Shown here piece by piece: positions 5,864 through 5,950 of a stretch of 5,950 nt of DNA; position 1 is the first letter of the stretch, and each line of letters opens with the position of its first letter. The DNA comes from Spirochaetales bacterium (GTDB lineage: Bacteria > Spirochaetota > Spirochaetia > JAGLYY01). A program made the translations under genes and the position numbers. Where the stretch lies: contig JAGLYY010000424.1 of NCBI GenBank assembly GCA_023131935.1, forward strand, positions 1 to 5,950, in the 5' to 3' direction. Under the pieces are notes generated by a model, which worked only from the letters and a program-made list of their open reading frames with translations, searched no databases and was not told the origin of the DNA.

Positions 5864-5950
5864 ATGGATACTCTGAGAAAAGCCCCTGATTGCCTGCGGT
5901 GTGAATTTTTCTATGTAACCTGGGATCCCCGGTTCCCCAGGGGATGTAAA
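5864..5950 (+). CDS. Small cysteine-motif protein, N-terminal 29 codons (3' end outside window)
   Basis: The frame runs open from the ATG at 5864 to the window edge. An in-frame TAG at 5852-5854, with no other start codon between it and the ATG, fixes this start. A purine-rich stretch (GAGTGGA, 5854-5860) precedes it at short spacing. The visible protein has Cys10-x-x-Cys13, then Phe-Phe-Tyr-Val-Thr-Trp-Asp-Pro at 15-22, then Pro25-Arg-Gly-Cys28-Lys. From memory, small bacterial proteins share a CxxC, a Tyr-x-Thr-Trp/Tyr-Asp-Pro stretch and a Gly-Cys. I recall them as short, uncharacterised and possibly metal-binding, and sometimes given unreliable database names. The gene is divergent from the 258-residue gene. 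The motif spacing argues for real coding despite the short length; function is not assignable. Confidence 0.65.
   Translation, partial: MDTLRKAPDCLRCEFFYVTWDPRFPRGCK

Noticed and set aside
5919..5941. Inverted repeat CCTGGG/CCCAGG near the right edge
   Set aside because: It falls inside the coding start of the small Cys protein, where the codons for Thr-Trp-Asp-Pro-Arg-Phe-Pro-Arg explain the bases. There is no T-run, so it is not a terminator.

Overview
The window looks like ordinary chromosome from a mesophilic bacterium of intermediate GC. A spirochaete is my best guess, from the overall feel of the LacI, GH65 and hypothetical proteins. This is weak: a clostridial or other Gram-positive source is not excluded, and no rRNA or other marker gene is present.

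Left part, bases 1-3615, plus strand: the 3' end of a sugar-utilisation operon. It holds the C-terminal 80 residues of a MalG-type (CUT1) ABC permease, then a complete LacI-family repressor with a TTG start, then a complete 771-residue GH65 disaccharide phosphorylase whose ATG overlaps the repressor stop codon by one base (TAATG). Together they read as import of an alpha-linked di- or oligosaccharide, sensing by the repressor, and cytoplasmic phosphorolysis to beta-glucose 1-phosphate plus a free sugar. The GH65 active-site loop is of the kojibiose/trehalose phosphorylase type, not the maltose phosphorylase type, but the exact substrate cannot be fixed from sequence alone.

Middle and right, bases 3623-5740, minus strand: a convergent two-gene unit. 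Its promoter-proximal gene encodes a 258-residue protein I do not recognise. It appears to be built from two copies of a roughly 100-residue unit, which is the most original observation here. The gene is followed after 57 bases by hflX, the ribosome-associated GTPase. A plausible sigma70-type promoter lies just upstream at 5772-5800; its -35 box coincides with a TTG that would otherwise extend the reading frame, so the start is placed at 5740. The GH65 and hflX stop codons face each other across only 7 bases, and a perfect 9-base inverted repeat spans the junction.

Right edge, bases 5864-5950, plus strand: the first 29 codons of a small cysteine-containing protein (CxxC, then a Thr-Trp-Asp-Pro stretch, then a third Cys), divergent from the unknown gene and cut by the window end.

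No RNA genes, CRISPR arrays, insertion sequences or phage genes were seen. Coding density is very high, and the longest gap is the 123-base divergent intergenic region at 5741-5863.
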